A stretch of DNA of 64,000 nt, taken from positions 4,836,001-4,900,000 of the forward strand of contig NZ_CP108025.1 in NCBI RefSeq assembly GCF_041435095.1, given 5' to 3'. Within the stretch, counting starts at the first letter, position 1. Each line of letters opens with the position of its first letter. Shown here one piece after another: positions 34,682 to 42,724 of the stretch. The translations under genes and the position numbers were made by a program. Source of the stretch: Kitasatospora sp. NBC_00315 (GTDB lineage: Bacteria > Actinomycetota > Actinomycetes > Streptomycetales > Streptomycetaceae). The notes beneath the pieces were generated by a model, which was given only the letters and a program-made list of their open reading frames with translations, searched no databases and was not told the origin of the DNA.

Positions 34682-35386
34682 ATGAGCGAGCGGCAGCCGA
34701 GAGCCCTGGCGGGCCTGTCGACCCCGCACCTGGCCGACGCGTGCGTACGCCTCGGCCTCCCGGTGCGGTGCGCCCCGGCGGGGCTGACGGCGCTGTCCGG
34801 CGGGATGCGCTGCGCGGGACGGGTGCTGCCGGTGCGTCATGTCGGGAGCGTGGACATCTTCTTCGAGGTGCTGGAACACGCGCGGCCGGGCGACGTGCTG
34901 GTCGTCGACAACGGGGGCCGGCTCGACGAGGCGTGCGTCGGGGATCTGGCGGTGCTGGAGGTGCAGCGCGCCGGCCTGGCCGGGATGGTCGTCTGGGGGC
35001 TGCACCGCGACACGGACGAGCTGCTGCGGATCGGGCTCCCGGTCTTCACCCTCGGCGCCACGCCGGCCGGGCCGCTGCGGGTCGACGCCCGCCACCCGGA
35101 CGGCCTGGACCGGGCGCGGGTCGGATCCTGGGTGGTCACGGCCGAGGACGTGGTCGCCGCCGACCGCGACGGTGTGCTCTTCCTCCCGGCGGCGAAGACC
35201 GGGGAGATCGTGGCGGTGGCCGAGGCCATTCGCGGGATCGAGCAGCGGCAGGCGGCGGTGCTGCGGGCCGGCACCTCGCTGCGCGAGCAGACCGGCTTCG
35301 CCCGCTACCTGGCCGCCCGCGAGCTGAACCCCGGGCTGACCTTCCGGGAGCACCTGCGGGCGACCGGCGGCGCGATCGAGGAGTGA
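34682..35386 (+). CDS. RraA/HMG-aldolase-like protein
   Basis: A 234-residue protein of the RraA fold. Conserved parts: LADACVRLGL at the front, GDVLVVDNGG and ACVGDLAVLEVQRAGLAGMVVWGLHRD near residues 75-120, and VVAADRDGVLFLP near 160. The RD of HRD and the following Asp match the metal/substrate site of HMG/CHA aldolases. It could therefore be a 4-hydroxy-4-methyl-2-oxoglutarate-type aldolase or an RraA-like regulator. The ATG follows GAGGAGAG. A 16-bp direct repeat (CGCCCTTGCCCCGCAC twice at about 34570-34601) lies upstream. Confidence 0.82.
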   Translation: MSERQPRALAGLSTPHLADACVRLGLPVRCAPAGLTALSGGMRCAGRVLPVRHVGSVDIFFEVLEHARPGDVLVVDNGGRLDEACVGDLAVLEVQRAGLAGMVVWGLHRDTDELLRIGLPVFTLGATPAGPLRVDARHPDGLDRARVGSWVVTAEDVVAADRDGVLFLPAAKTGEIVAVAEAIRGIEQRQAAVLRAGTSLREQTGFARYLAARELNPGLTFREHLRATGGAIEE

Positions 35387-35484
35387 GCCGGGCGGGGGCG
35401 GCCCCGATCGCCCTCGGGCGGCCCCGCCGGGCCGGGCGGGGGGCGGGGGCGGTCTCCGGGCGGCCCCGACGGGGCAGGGGCGGC

Positions 35485-36327
35485 TCAGGGCGCGACGGCG
35501 GTGACCAGAAGGGCCGAACCCCGCAGCCGGACGCCCCCGGTCCCGGCGTACGGCCGCAGGGCGTCGGTGAGGGCCGCCCGGGCGCGTCGCGCGGTCGGCT
35601 CGTCGACCTGGGAGAGCAGGTGCCGGCCGGGGCCGGAGCCGAGCAGCAGGGCCGCGGCGTCCTGCGGGTCCCGGCCCCAGTGCATCGGTGCCTCGACGGT
35701 GGTGGCGGCCACCTCCGTCCAGCCGGCGCCGGTCAGGACGGTGTGGACCAGGGCGGGATCGGCGAGCGAGAACATGCCCGGCTCGCCGGGAGCGGGGGAG
35801 CCCGGCATCGGCAGGTACGCGCGGAGCCCGGACAGCACGTGCACCCAGGCGTTGCGGTCGGGATCGCCCATACAGGCGAACGCGAGGCGGCCACCCGGCC
35901 GAAGAGCGCGGCGGATGTTGGCGAAGGCAGCGACTGGATCGCCGAAGAACATCGTCGCGAACCGGCTGACGGCCACGTCGTGACCGCCCGGCCGGAAGGA
36001 GTGGACCTGGGCGTCGCCCTGGACGAAGGAGACGTTTTCCAGGCCCTGTTCCGCTGAGAGGGCGCGGGCGCGCGCGAGCATCGGGCCGGACAGGTCGACG
36101 CCGAGGGCCCGGCCCTCGGCGGCCTGCGCGGCGGCCAGCCGGGTGGTCTGCCCGGTGCCGCAGCCGATGTCGAGCACCTCCTCGCGCCGGCCGATCGAGG
36201 CGGCGGCGAAGAGGTGCTCGTCGAAGCCCCCGTTGACGGCGTTCCACCGGTCGTGGTGGTCGGCCCAGTGGCCGCCCTCGTACCCGTTCCACGCTTCGGC
36301 CTGTGCGGTGTTGACGACGGGATGCAT
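35485..36327 (-). CDS. class I SAM-dependent methyltransferase
   Basis: A 280-residue methyltransferase. The SAM-binding loop VLDIGCGTGQTTRLAA is near residues 50-65, the acidic ribose ligand in GVDLSGPML near 75, and the motif after it in FVQGDAQVH near 105. The C-terminal half is variable and decides the substrate, which is not predictable. ATG 36327 sits eight bases after GGGAG; GTG 36330 is an alternative. It is divergent from a TetR regulator across two matched operators, so it is probably the repressor's main target. Confidence 0.88.
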   Translation of the reverse strand: MHPVVNTAQAEAWNGYEGGHWADHHDRWNAVNGGFDEHLFAAASIGRREEVLDIGCGTGQTTRLAAAQAAEGRALGVDLSGPMLARARALSAEQGLENVSFVQGDAQVHSFRPGGHDVAVSRFATMFFGDPVAAFANIRRALRPGGRLAFACMGDPDRNAWVHVLSGLRAYLPMPGSPAPGEPGMFSLADPALVHTVLTGAGWTEVAATTVEAPMHWGRDPQDAAALLLGSGPGRHLLSQVDEPTARRARAALTDALRPYAGTGGVRLRGSALLVTAVAP

Positions 36328-36366
36328 CACGGACTCCCTCTGCTCGGCATCGGGCGACGCTCTAGA

Positions 36367-36403
36367 ATGGGCGCCTGCTCATACAGTATGGGCAGGCGCC
36401 CAT
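36367..36403. promoter_or_regulatory. paired TetR-type operators in divergent promoter
   Basis: Two 16-bp boxes share the design ATGGGC-N4-GCYCAT: box 1 at 36367-36382 and box 2 at 36388-36403. Their centres are 21 bp apart, two helical turns. Together they form a nearly perfect 37-bp palindrome centred at 36385. It lies 40 bp before the methyltransferase start and 53 bp before the TetR start. Confidence 0.8.
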
Positions 36404-36455
36404 ACCGGCAAGGGGTGGCGGCCGAGAGCCGGCGCCCGAGCAGTGGAGGAGAGCC

Positions 36456-37079
36456 ATGTCACCCCGAGGCGTACCGATCGTGGACGTACGGGAGCGGCTG
36501 TTCGCGGCCGCGGAGCGGGTGCTGGCCGCCGAGGGGCCGGGAGGTCTGTCGAACCGGGCGGTCACCGGCGAGGCGGGCGTCGCCAAGGGGCTCCTGTACA
36601 GCCACTTCGCGGATCTGGACGAGTTCGTGGCGGAGCTGGTGCTCGACCGCCTCGGGGCAGCGGCGCGGGAGGCGGCGGCTCTGCCCGCACGGGCGGGCCT
36701 GGCGACGGTGGCCGGGAACCTGACCGGCACGGCACTGGCGCTGCTGGCCTCGAACGGCCCTGCGGTCGCCGGGCTCGCGCTGACCAGGGCGGGCGCCTCG
36801 GCGCGGGTGCGGTCGGCGATGGAGGCCGGCGCGCCCGGGATGGCACAGGTCGAGGACGCGCTGGCGGCCTACCTGGAGGCGGAGCGGGAGCTGGGGCGGG
36901 TGGCGCCGCAGACCGATGCGGCGGCGCTGGCCCTGGCGATCGTGGGGACCGTCCACCACCTGCTGATGATCGGCGGGTGGGGCGCGGAGGATCCGGCCGA
37001 GCGGATGCGGCGCTGCGTGGCCGCACTCGCCCTGGGCATCCGCCCGCCCGGCACCACGGCCGGGCGGGCGGCCGACTGA
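36456..37079 (+). CDS. TetR-family regulator of the divergent methyltransferase
   Basis: A 207-residue TetR protein. The HTH occupies residues about 8-52: VRERLFAAAERVLAAEG, then SNRAVTGEAGVAKGLLYSHFADLDEFVAEL. The C-terminal domain is all helical with Ala-rich dimer helices. A GGAGGAGAG site precedes ATG 36456. The two palindromic boxes in the shared promoter make autoregulation and repression of the methyltransferase the likely circuit. Confidence 0.92.
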   Translation: MSPRGVPIVDVRERLFAAAERVLAAEGPGGLSNRAVTGEAGVAKGLLYSHFADLDEFVAELVLDRLGAAAREAAALPARAGLATVAGNLTGTALALLASNGPAVAGLALTRAGASARVRSAMEAGAPGMAQVEDALAAYLEAERELGRVAPQTDAAALALAIVGTVHHLLMIGGWGAEDPAERMRRCVAALALGIRPPGTTAGRAAD

Positions 37080-37166
37080 GCCGCCCCCCCGCACGGCGAC
37101 CGCGGACATGCCTGAAGGCCCGGTGGCCCGGGCGGTGGTTCGGGCGCGCCTGCCGGGCGCGCCGGG

Positions 37167-37460
37167 TCAGAAGGCGGTCGGGTCCGTCGTCTCGCCGGAC
37201 TCGACCGGCTCGGGAGCCTCGGCCGGGGGAGCGGTGCGACAGGTGAAGCCCAGTCGCTCCATGGCGCGGTAGACCTCGGCGGCGCTGAAGTCCCGGCGGT
37301 CCTGGCGGGTGATGATCGCACCCACCTGCTTGACGGGGTACCAGCGGCGTCCGATCTTGACGGCCTCGGCCAGGGCGGGTTCCGGCTTGATCCCGGCCAT
37401 GGCCTTCTCCACCTCGTTCGCCTCCAGGTAGAACGAGCGGCCGGCGATGGTGGAGCGCAT
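37167..37460 (-). CDS. small conserved hypothetical protein beside the cold-shock gene
   Basis: A 97-residue protein: MRSTIAGRSFYLEANEVEKAM, then GRRWYPVKQVGAIITRQDRRDFSAAEVYRAMERLGF, and an acidic Pro-rich tail. The mix of charged and aromatic residues and two short helices suggest a small nucleic-acid or protein-binding module; I recall similar proteins in other streptomycetes but no function. It is divergent from the cold-shock gene, about 300 bp apart. Confidence 0.65.
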   Translation of the reverse strand: MRSTIAGRSFYLEANEVEKAMAGIKPEPALAEAVKIGRRWYPVKQVGAIITRQDRRDFSAAEVYRAMERLGFTCRTAPPAEAPEPVESGETTDPTAF

Positions 37461-37629
37461 GTTGCCTCACGGGGTGTGATCGGGGGAGTGAGTGGTCCTC
37501 AGAGTCGAGCCTCGCACATCCGGGCCCGGTGGCGCGAGGTCTGAATTTTCTGGCGTCCCCCCGTCAACCGCCCGCCGGTTCGTGCTACTGTCGATACCAG
37601 TTGCAGTTTTGGTTCCCATGAACTTATGT

Positions 37630-37670
37630 GTGCGCCTGCTGGTTTCGACCTGGGGCGCACTTTTTGTTTT
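37630..37670 (+). terminator. intrinsic terminator-like hairpin in the csp leader
   Basis: A GTGCGCC/GGCGCAC stem (37630-37636 with 37654-37660) encloses a GGT-TTCG-ACC mini-stem with a UUCG loop, followed directly by TTTTTGTTTT (37661-37670). This U-tract is exceptional in this genome. It stands about 95 bases before the csp start codon, so it may attenuate csp transcription or end a short leader RNA. Confidence 0.7.
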
Positions 37671-37715
37671 CTGCCCGGATCTCATTCCGGATGGGGCGAT
37701 CAGAGCGACGACAGG

Positions 37716-37738
37716 GCGATCCGCGAGGTGCGGATCGC
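37716..37738 (+). promoter_or_regulatory. second hairpin just upstream of the csp ribosome site
   Basis: A perfect 9-bp stem (GCGATCCGC against GCGGATCGC) with a 5-nt loop ends 13 bases before the AAGGAG ribosome site of csp. Adjacent CAGA/TCTG pieces could lengthen it. Together with the upstream hairpin it makes a structured 5' leader. Confidence 0.6.
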
Positions 37739-37764
37739 TGGTTCTGCCCCAAAGGAGAATGAAT

Positions 37765-37968
37765 ATGGCTACTGGCACCGTGAAGTGGTTCAACGCCGAG
37801 AAGGGCTTCGGCTTCATCGAGCAGGACGGTGGCGGCGCCGACGTCTTCGCCCACTACTCGAACATCAGCGCCCAGGGCTTCCGCGAGCTCGTCGAGGGCC
37901 AGAAGGTGCAGTTCGACGTCACGCAGGGCCAGAAGGGCCCGCAGGCGGAGAACATCACCGTCATCTGA
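37765..37968 (+). CDS. cold-shock domain protein
   Basis: A 67-residue single CSD protein: TGTVKWFNAEKGFGFIE carries RNP1, DVFAHYSNI carries RNP2, and GQKVQFDVTQGQKGPQAENI completes the barrel. It binds single-stranded RNA/DNA and works as an RNA chaperone. The ATG follows AAGGAG by eight bases. The leader is AT-richer than its surroundings and strongly structured, which fits post-transcriptional control. Streptomycetes carry several csp copies; the exact orthologue cannot be named here. Confidence 0.95.
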   Translation: MATGTVKWFNAEKGFGFIEQDGGGADVFAHYSNISAQGFRELVEGQKVQFDVTQGQKGPQAENITVI

Positions 37969-38479
37969 TGATGGTGTCGAAGTACGCGGCGTGAGTCGCT
38001 CCCGTGGGGCCCGCAGATTCGTCTGCGGGCCCCACGGTCGTTGTGCGGCATTCCTCCGCGCGGCCGGTCCCGGTTCGGATCGTCCGGCGCTCCGGCCCGC
38101 GTGAACGGTGTTCCGGTGTTCGTGCCCGGAGCATCCCCGGGAAGGCGTCCCGCCCGGTCGTATCCGGTGCTCGTCGCCCCTCTCGGACGGTCCGCACTCC
38201 GCCCGGATCAAGGACCCCGCGAATTCACCCGGTTCATCCCCTGCGTTCCGCCGGCGCCGGTCGACGGCGCCACGGGCCCGGCCCCTCGCGTGACGGCTGT
38301 CCCCTCGCGTACGGCCGTCCCCTCGCGTACGGCCCGGGCACGGCGTCCGTATGACACCTGTCACCCCGAGGTGGTGACGCCCGCTCATGGTGGCGGCGCG
38401 GGCGCGCCCGGCACAATCGTGTCCACCGGTTCGGACGACCAGCGTCCGAGGCGGCATGGACCTCGGGGGAGAGACCGTC
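37969..38479. other. 511 bp gene-free region with terminator and 18-bp repeat
   Basis: No gene is supported. It holds the csp terminator (38003-38036) and a short tandem repeat of 18-bp units with the core CCCCTCGCGTACGGC at 38281-38334 (two exact, one diverged copy). Frames through it are GC shadows. Confidence 0.6.
38003..38036 (+). terminator. csp terminator with UUCG loop
   Basis: A perfect 15-bp inverted repeat (38003-38017 and 38022-38036) closed by TTCG, 34 bases after the csp stop. The UUCG tetraloop on a C-G-rich stem is exceptionally stable. Confidence 0.92.
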
Positions 38480-38956
38480 ATGAGCGCACCGGCCGAAACG
38501 ACCACCGCCAACACGAGCAGCACCGGCGGGCACGCCGCGGTCGCGAGCCCCGCCGCCGGGGAGCACACCCCGCCGTCCGCCGCCGAGATGGCCCTGCCGG
38601 TCTGGTTCTTCGGCTTCGAGGGGGTGCTGGCCGCCGCCTACGACATCATCAAGGCCTTCCCGCAGGCGTGGCCGGCCCTGGTGCTGCTCGCGGCGGTCAA
38701 CATCACGGTTTCGCTGACACTGATGCGCAGGCGCCTCAAGCTGGCGAAGGCACTCTGGCGCGGCAAGGGCACCCGCAAGGTGGCCCTCGGCCTGATCGCG
38801 CTGCGGGTCGGCAGCCACGTGGCCCTGGGAGCGCTCGGCCTCGCGGTCACCTCCACGCTCGGCCACGTCTTCTTCGGCCTGGTGATGGCCGCCCTCACGG
38901 TCGGCCTGCTCGCCTTCGCCCAGCGCACCGCGCTGCGCGCCCTCGGCGCTCGCTGA
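38480..38956 (+). CDS. unknown small integral membrane protein
   Basis: A 158-residue protein from ATG 38480, with a GGGGAGAG site. The first about 40 residues are Thr/Ala/Ser-rich. Three or four helices follow: WFFGFEGVLAAAYDII, ALVLLAAVNITVSLTLM, a VALGLIALRVGSHVALGALGLAV pair and a C-terminal LLAFAQRTAL helix. A basic loop (MRRRLKLAKALWRGKGTRK) sits between. I do not recognise the family. Its stop codon lies inside the first unit of a 29-bp tandem repeat. Confidence 0.7.
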   Translation: MSAPAETTTANTSSTGGHAAVASPAAGEHTPPSAAEMALPVWFFGFEGVLAAAYDIIKAFPQAWPALVLLAAVNITVSLTLMRRRLKLAKALWRGKGTRKVALGLIALRVGSHVALGALGLAVTSTLGHVFFGLVMAALTVGLLAFAQRTALRALGAR

Positions 38957-39059
38957 ACCGGTCCCGTCCGGCGGCCGCGCGCTGAACCGCTCCCGTCCGG
39001 CGGCCGCGCGCTGAACCGCTCCCGTCCGGCGGCCGCGCGCTGAACCGCTCCCGTCCGAC
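38952..39059. repeat. 29-bp tandem repeat, about 3.7 copies, spanning a stop codon
   Basis: Units start at 38952, 38981, 39010 and 39039, each beginning GCTGAACCG and containing CCCGTCCGGCGGCCGCGC. The first copy holds the TGA stop of the membrane-protein gene. A smaller repeat (GGTCACTACCGGC twice) follows at about 39094-39119. Confidence 0.9.
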
Positions 39060-39112
39060 GTCCGCCGGACTCCGTCGACCGGGCGCCGTCGACCGGTCAC
39101 TACCGGCGGTCA

Positions 39113-40870
39113 CTACCGGCACACCACCGCGACCGGTCGGCCGCGCAGCACCCAGAGGGCCGGCAGCGCGGCACACGGCACCGCGATGACGGCCCCGGCC
39201 AGCGCCACCGCGCCGATCGTCCGCCAGGGGACGAGCAGCGGGGGGTGCACCCCGAGCAGGGCCAGCGCGCCGTGCATCCCCGCCAGATCGACCGCCGTGA
39301 CGGCGCAGCCCAGCAGGGTGGCGGTCAGCACCACCAGCAGCGCTTCGCCGCTCACCAGCCGTACCACCTGCCCCCGGGTCGCTCCGGCGAGACGCAGCAG
39401 GGCCAGCTCCCGCCGCCGGTCGGCGGTCGCCGTCACCAGGATGTTGGCCAGCATGATGCCCGTGTAGGTCAGGGCGAGTCCCACCACCAGGGTGGTCCGC
39501 AGCCCGGCCGTCCGGTCGGTCGCCGGGTACGCGGCCGCGAGCCAGCCCTCCCGGGTGGCCGCCGCCGCCCCGTACGCCCCGGCCGCCGCCCGCAGCAGTC
39601 GCGCCGCCGAGGCCCGGTCGGTACCGGGCCGCAACCGGACGTCGATCCGGTCCACCCGGGCGCCGGGGGCGTTGCCCGGGGTCACGTAGAGACCGTTGTC
39701 GCCGGTGCCGTCCCGCAGGACGGCGACCACCCGCAGGGTCGTGCGGGTGCCGTCCGGACGGGCCACCTCGATCCGCTCACCGACGCGCCGGTGCCACTCC
39801 TCGGTCAGCACGATGCCGTCGTCGTCGAGTGCGGCCACCGAACCCGCCCGCACCGGGAGGCGGGAGAGCAGGACGAGCGAGGCCGGGTCGGCCGCCCGGG
39901 CCTCGGAGCGGGCCCGGTTGCCGTCCGCCTCGGTCACCGTCAGGGTGGTGGCGGCCGTCGCGGACACCACGGCGCCCGGGACGGCGCGCAGCGTGTCCGG
40001 GAGTCCGGCCCGCCCCGGGGACGGATCGCCGGGGGTCACCACGAAGTCGGCCGCGCTCTGCGCCCGGGCCTCGCTCGCCCTGGCCGCGTTCACCGTCTCC
40101 AGCGCCCCGGCCAGCGAGCCCGCCATCGCGACCGACACCAGGACGGGGGCGGCGATCGCCGCCGTCCGCCGAAGCCCGGCGAGCGCGCTCTCACGCACCA
40201 GCCGCCCGGCCCAGGAGCCGCGCCGGGCGGGCAGCCACGCCGCCGCGCGCAGCAGCGGCGGCGTCAGGACGGGGGCGAGCAGCGCACAGGCACTGATCAG
40301 CACCATCGGCCGGGTGGTGTACGACTTGCGGTGCAGCAGGTCGGCCGGGTCGGTGACCAGTGCCGCCACCGTCAGGGCGACGGCGGTGAGCAGCAGGCCG
40401 AGACCCCAGAACCAGCGTCCGGCGGTCATCACCCCGGTGTCGGCGTCCGCCTCCCGCAGGGCGTCCGGCGGGCCGACCCGGCCGGCCCGCCGGGCCGAGG
40501 CGGCCACCCCGGACAGCGCCACCAGCAGGCCGGTCCAGAACGCCGCGTACAAGGGCCACGGCGCAGTCCCCGTGGTGAAGCCCGGCGGAGCCATCCCGAC
40601 CCCGACCAGCCACCGGGCCGGCGTCGGAGCGCCCTGGCGCCCCACCGCGCACCCCGCGCCGGAGGCGGCCACGCCGAGCAGCAGGGCCTCGGTCAGCACC
40701 ATCCGGCGGACCTGCCGCCGGGTCGCGCCGGACAGCCGCAGCAGGCCGAGTTCGCGCCGCCGCCCCGCGACCGCGTACGAGAAGACGGCGGCCACCACGA
40801 AGGCGGCCATGAAGGTGCCGACCCCGGCCGCGGTGCCGATGGTGGCGTCGAGGCCCACGGTGTCCGTCCC
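39113..40870 (-). pseudogene. FtsX/MacB-like ABC transporter permease lacking its N-terminus
   Basis: About 585 residues of a two-domain FtsX permease. Present: the TM2-TM4 block of the first FtsX domain (VGTFMAAFVVAAVFSYAVAGRRRELGLLRLSGATRRQV), the middle periplasmic domain and the second FtsX domain (GIMLANILVTATADRRRELALLRLAGATRG). Missing: the first helix and first periplasmic domain, roughly 230 residues. The frame stays open past 40870 only because it runs antisense through a histidine kinase, and that part has no permease features. No ATPase gene is left. It is best read as a truncated gene. Confidence 0.8.
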
Positions 40871-40873
40871 GGG

Positions 40874-41356
40874 GGCAGCCCGCTGGCCGGGCGGCTGGCC
40901 GACGCCCAGCGCGAGGCCGGCGAGGTGCTGGCGGAGCTGCGCGAGTTGATCAACGGGATCCACCCGCAGGTGCTCACCGACCGGGGCCTGCCGGACGCCT
41001 GCGCCGACCTGGCCGACCGCTCCGCCGTACCGGTCGAGGTCTTCTTCGATCTGCCGGGCCGGCTCCCCGCGCCGGTCGAGTCGGCCTGCTGGTTCGCGGT
41101 CTGCGAGGCGCTGGCGCACACCGCGCGGCACGGCGGGGCCTGTGCCGCCAGGGTCGACGGGCGCTACGCCGGGGGCCTGTTGACGATGGAGATGTCGGAC
41201 GACGGGGTCGGTGGCGCCGATCCGGCCGCCGGCAGCGGCCTCACCGGACTGGCCGACCGGATGTCGGTGGTGGGCGGCACGCTGACGGTGAGCAGCCCGC
41301 CCGGCGGCCCCACCCTGCTGCGCCTGGAGGTCCCGTGCCGGCCCCGAACCATCTGA
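40874..41356 (+). pseudogene. histidine kinase fragment, N-terminal half deleted
   Basis: About 160 residues matching the end of a NarX-type kinase: LRELINGIHPQVLTDRGLPDAC, then the ATPase domain with SDDGVGGADP and GLTGLADRMSVVGG. The membrane part and the phosphoacceptor helix (LHDxxxH motif) are absent, and the N-box EALxNxxKH reads EALAHTARH, with the key Asn replaced. No good start codon with a ribosome site is visible. It should not autophosphorylate. Its 3' end overlaps an intact response regulator. Confidence 0.8.
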
Positions 41357-42066
41357 CGCCCCCGGGCCACCCGGCGCCCCCGGGCCACCCGGCGCCCCCG
41401 GGCCACCCGGCGCCCCCGGACGGCCTGCGAGTCGTCCTCGCCGAGGACGGTGTGCTGCTCCGCGAGGGCCTGGCCGGCCTGTTGACCCGCTTCGGCCACC
41501 GGGTGGTGGCCGCCGTCGGGGACGCCGAGGCGCTGCGGGCCGCCGTCGCCGAGCACCACCCGGACGTGGTCGTCACCGACGTCCGGATGCCGCCGGGCCA
41601 GAGCGAGGAGGGCCTGCGGGCCGCCGTCGAGCTGCGGGCCGAGCGGCCCGGGCTGCCGGTTCTGGTGCTCAGCCAGTACATCCACCGCTCCTACGCGGCG
41701 GAGCTGTTGGACTCCGGCGACGGCTCCGCGGTGGGCTACCTGCTGAAGGACCGGATCGGCCAGGTCGAGGACTTCCTCGACGCCGTCCGGACGGCGGCGT
41801 CCGGCGGCACGGTCGTCGATCCGGAGGTGGTCCGCCGCCTGATCCGGCGCCGCCGCGATCCCCTGGAGCGGCTCACCCCGCGGGAGCGGGAGGTACTGGC
41901 GCTGATGGCCGAGGGCCGCTCCAACGCCGCGATCTGCCGTGAACTGGTGGTCTCGGAGGCGGCGGTGGGCAAGCACATCGGCAACATCCTGATGAATCTC
42001 GATCTGCCGCCCGCCGGCGAGACCCACCGCCGGGTGCTGGCGGTGCTGGAGTTCCTGCGGGCCTGA
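41335..42066 (+). CDS. NarL-family response regulator
   Basis: A 243-residue regulator. After a low-complexity start of three PPGHPA units comes a receiver domain (LRVVLAEDGVLLREGL; phosphoacceptor Asp in VVVTDVRMPP; Lys in GYLLKDR) and a LuxR-type HTH (LTPREREVLALMAEGRSNAAICRELVVSEAAVGKHIGNIL). GTG 41335 overlaps the kinase remnant by 22 bp with GGAGG four bases before. The 18-bp repeat (41358-41419) encodes the PPGHPA units. With its kinase destroyed it is an orphan unless another kinase phosphorylates it. Confidence 0.9.
   Translation: MPAPNHLTPPGHPAPPGHPAPPGHPAPPDGLRVVLAEDGVLLREGLAGLLTRFGHRVVAAVGDAEALRAAVAEHHPDVVVTDVRMPPGQSEEGLRAAVELRAERPGLPVLVLSQYIHRSYAAELLDSGDGSAVGYLLKDRIGQVEDFLDAVRTAASGGTVVDPEVVRRLIRRRRDPLERLTPREREVLALMAEGRSNAAICRELVVSEAAVGKHIGNILMNLDLPPAGETHRRVLAVLEFLRA
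41358..41419. repeat. 18-bp tandem repeat at the response-regulator N-terminus
   Basis: Three exact units starting at 41358, 41376 and 41394, plus a partial fourth, core CCCGGGCCACCCGGC. They add hexapeptides in frame and lie over the stop codon boundary of the truncated kinase. Confidence 0.85.
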
Positions 42067-42100
42067 GACCGGCCCGTGGGGGCGGTCCGCCACCGGCCGC

Positions 42101-42661
42101 TCAGCCGACGGCCTCGCGCAGGGTCCGGAACTCCTCCGCCAGCGCGGCCGGCGTGTAGTGGGCGTTCAGGCCGCTCGGATTGGGCAGCACCCACACCTCG
42201 GTGGCCCCGATCCCCTCTGGCTGGCGGCCCACGGTCGCGCGCGCGTCGCCGAAACCCGTCCGGTACGCGCCGATGCCCAGCACGGCCAGCGCCCCGGGCC
42301 GCAGCAGGGCGACCCGCTCACGCAGGGCGGCCCCGCCCTCGTGCAGCTCGTCGCGCGTGAGTTCGTCGGCCCTGGCGGTGGTCCGGGCGACGACGTTGGT
42401 GATCCCCAGGCCGAGGTCGAGCAGCTGCTCCTGCTCCTCGGGGCGCAGTTGGCGCGGGGTGAAGCCGGAGCGGTGCAGGGCGGGCCAGAAGCGGTTGCCG
42501 GGACGCGCGAAGTGGTGGCCGGTGGCGCCCGACCAGAGCCCGGGGTTGATACCGCAGAACAGCACCCTCAGCCCGGGGGCGGCGAGATCCGGGATGGTCG
42601 CGTCCTGGGCGGCGGCGAGCTGGTCGGGGGTCGGCCGCGAGGCCTTGGCGGGAGTCTGCAC
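42101..42661 (-). CDS. mug: mismatch-specific uracil/thymine-DNA glycosylase (Mug)
   Basis: A 186-residue glycosylase of the UDG superfamily. The active-site motif is LFCGINPGLWSG (residues about 33-44) with Asn of the GINPG water-activating site, ARPGNRFWPALHRSGFTP follows, and the DNA-intercalating motif is VLPNPSGLNAHYT near 160-172. It removes uracil or alkylated bases from G-mismatches. It is a single gene, convergent with the response regulator (34 bp between stops). Confidence 0.92.
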   Translation of the reverse strand: MQTPAKASRPTPDQLAAAQDATIPDLAAPGLRVLFCGINPGLWSGATGHHFARPGNRFWPALHRSGFTPRQLRPEEQEQLLDLGLGITNVVARTTARADELTRDELHEGGAALRERVALLRPGALAVLGIGAYRTGFGDARATVGRQPEGIGATEVWVLPNPSGLNAHYTPAALAEEFRTLREAVG

Positions 42662-42724
42662 GGCTCCAGTCTGCCCGGCCGGGGCCCGGCGCCGGGGGTG
42701 GGCGGCCCTCGCCCCGGCGCCGGG

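Noticed and set aside
38952..39059. Insertion-sequence end or attachment site
   Set aside because: Only tandem units are seen; no transposase, integrase, target duplication or tRNA 3' end nearby.
39245..40870. Long plus-strand frame leading into the kinase
   Set aside because: It is the antisense shadow of the permease; only the part after about 40874 shows kinase sequence.
40871..41131. N-terminal extension of the permease frame as a real domain
   Set aside because: This part is antisense to the kinase fragment, whose plus-strand sequence has clear kinase motifs; the extension has no transporter features.
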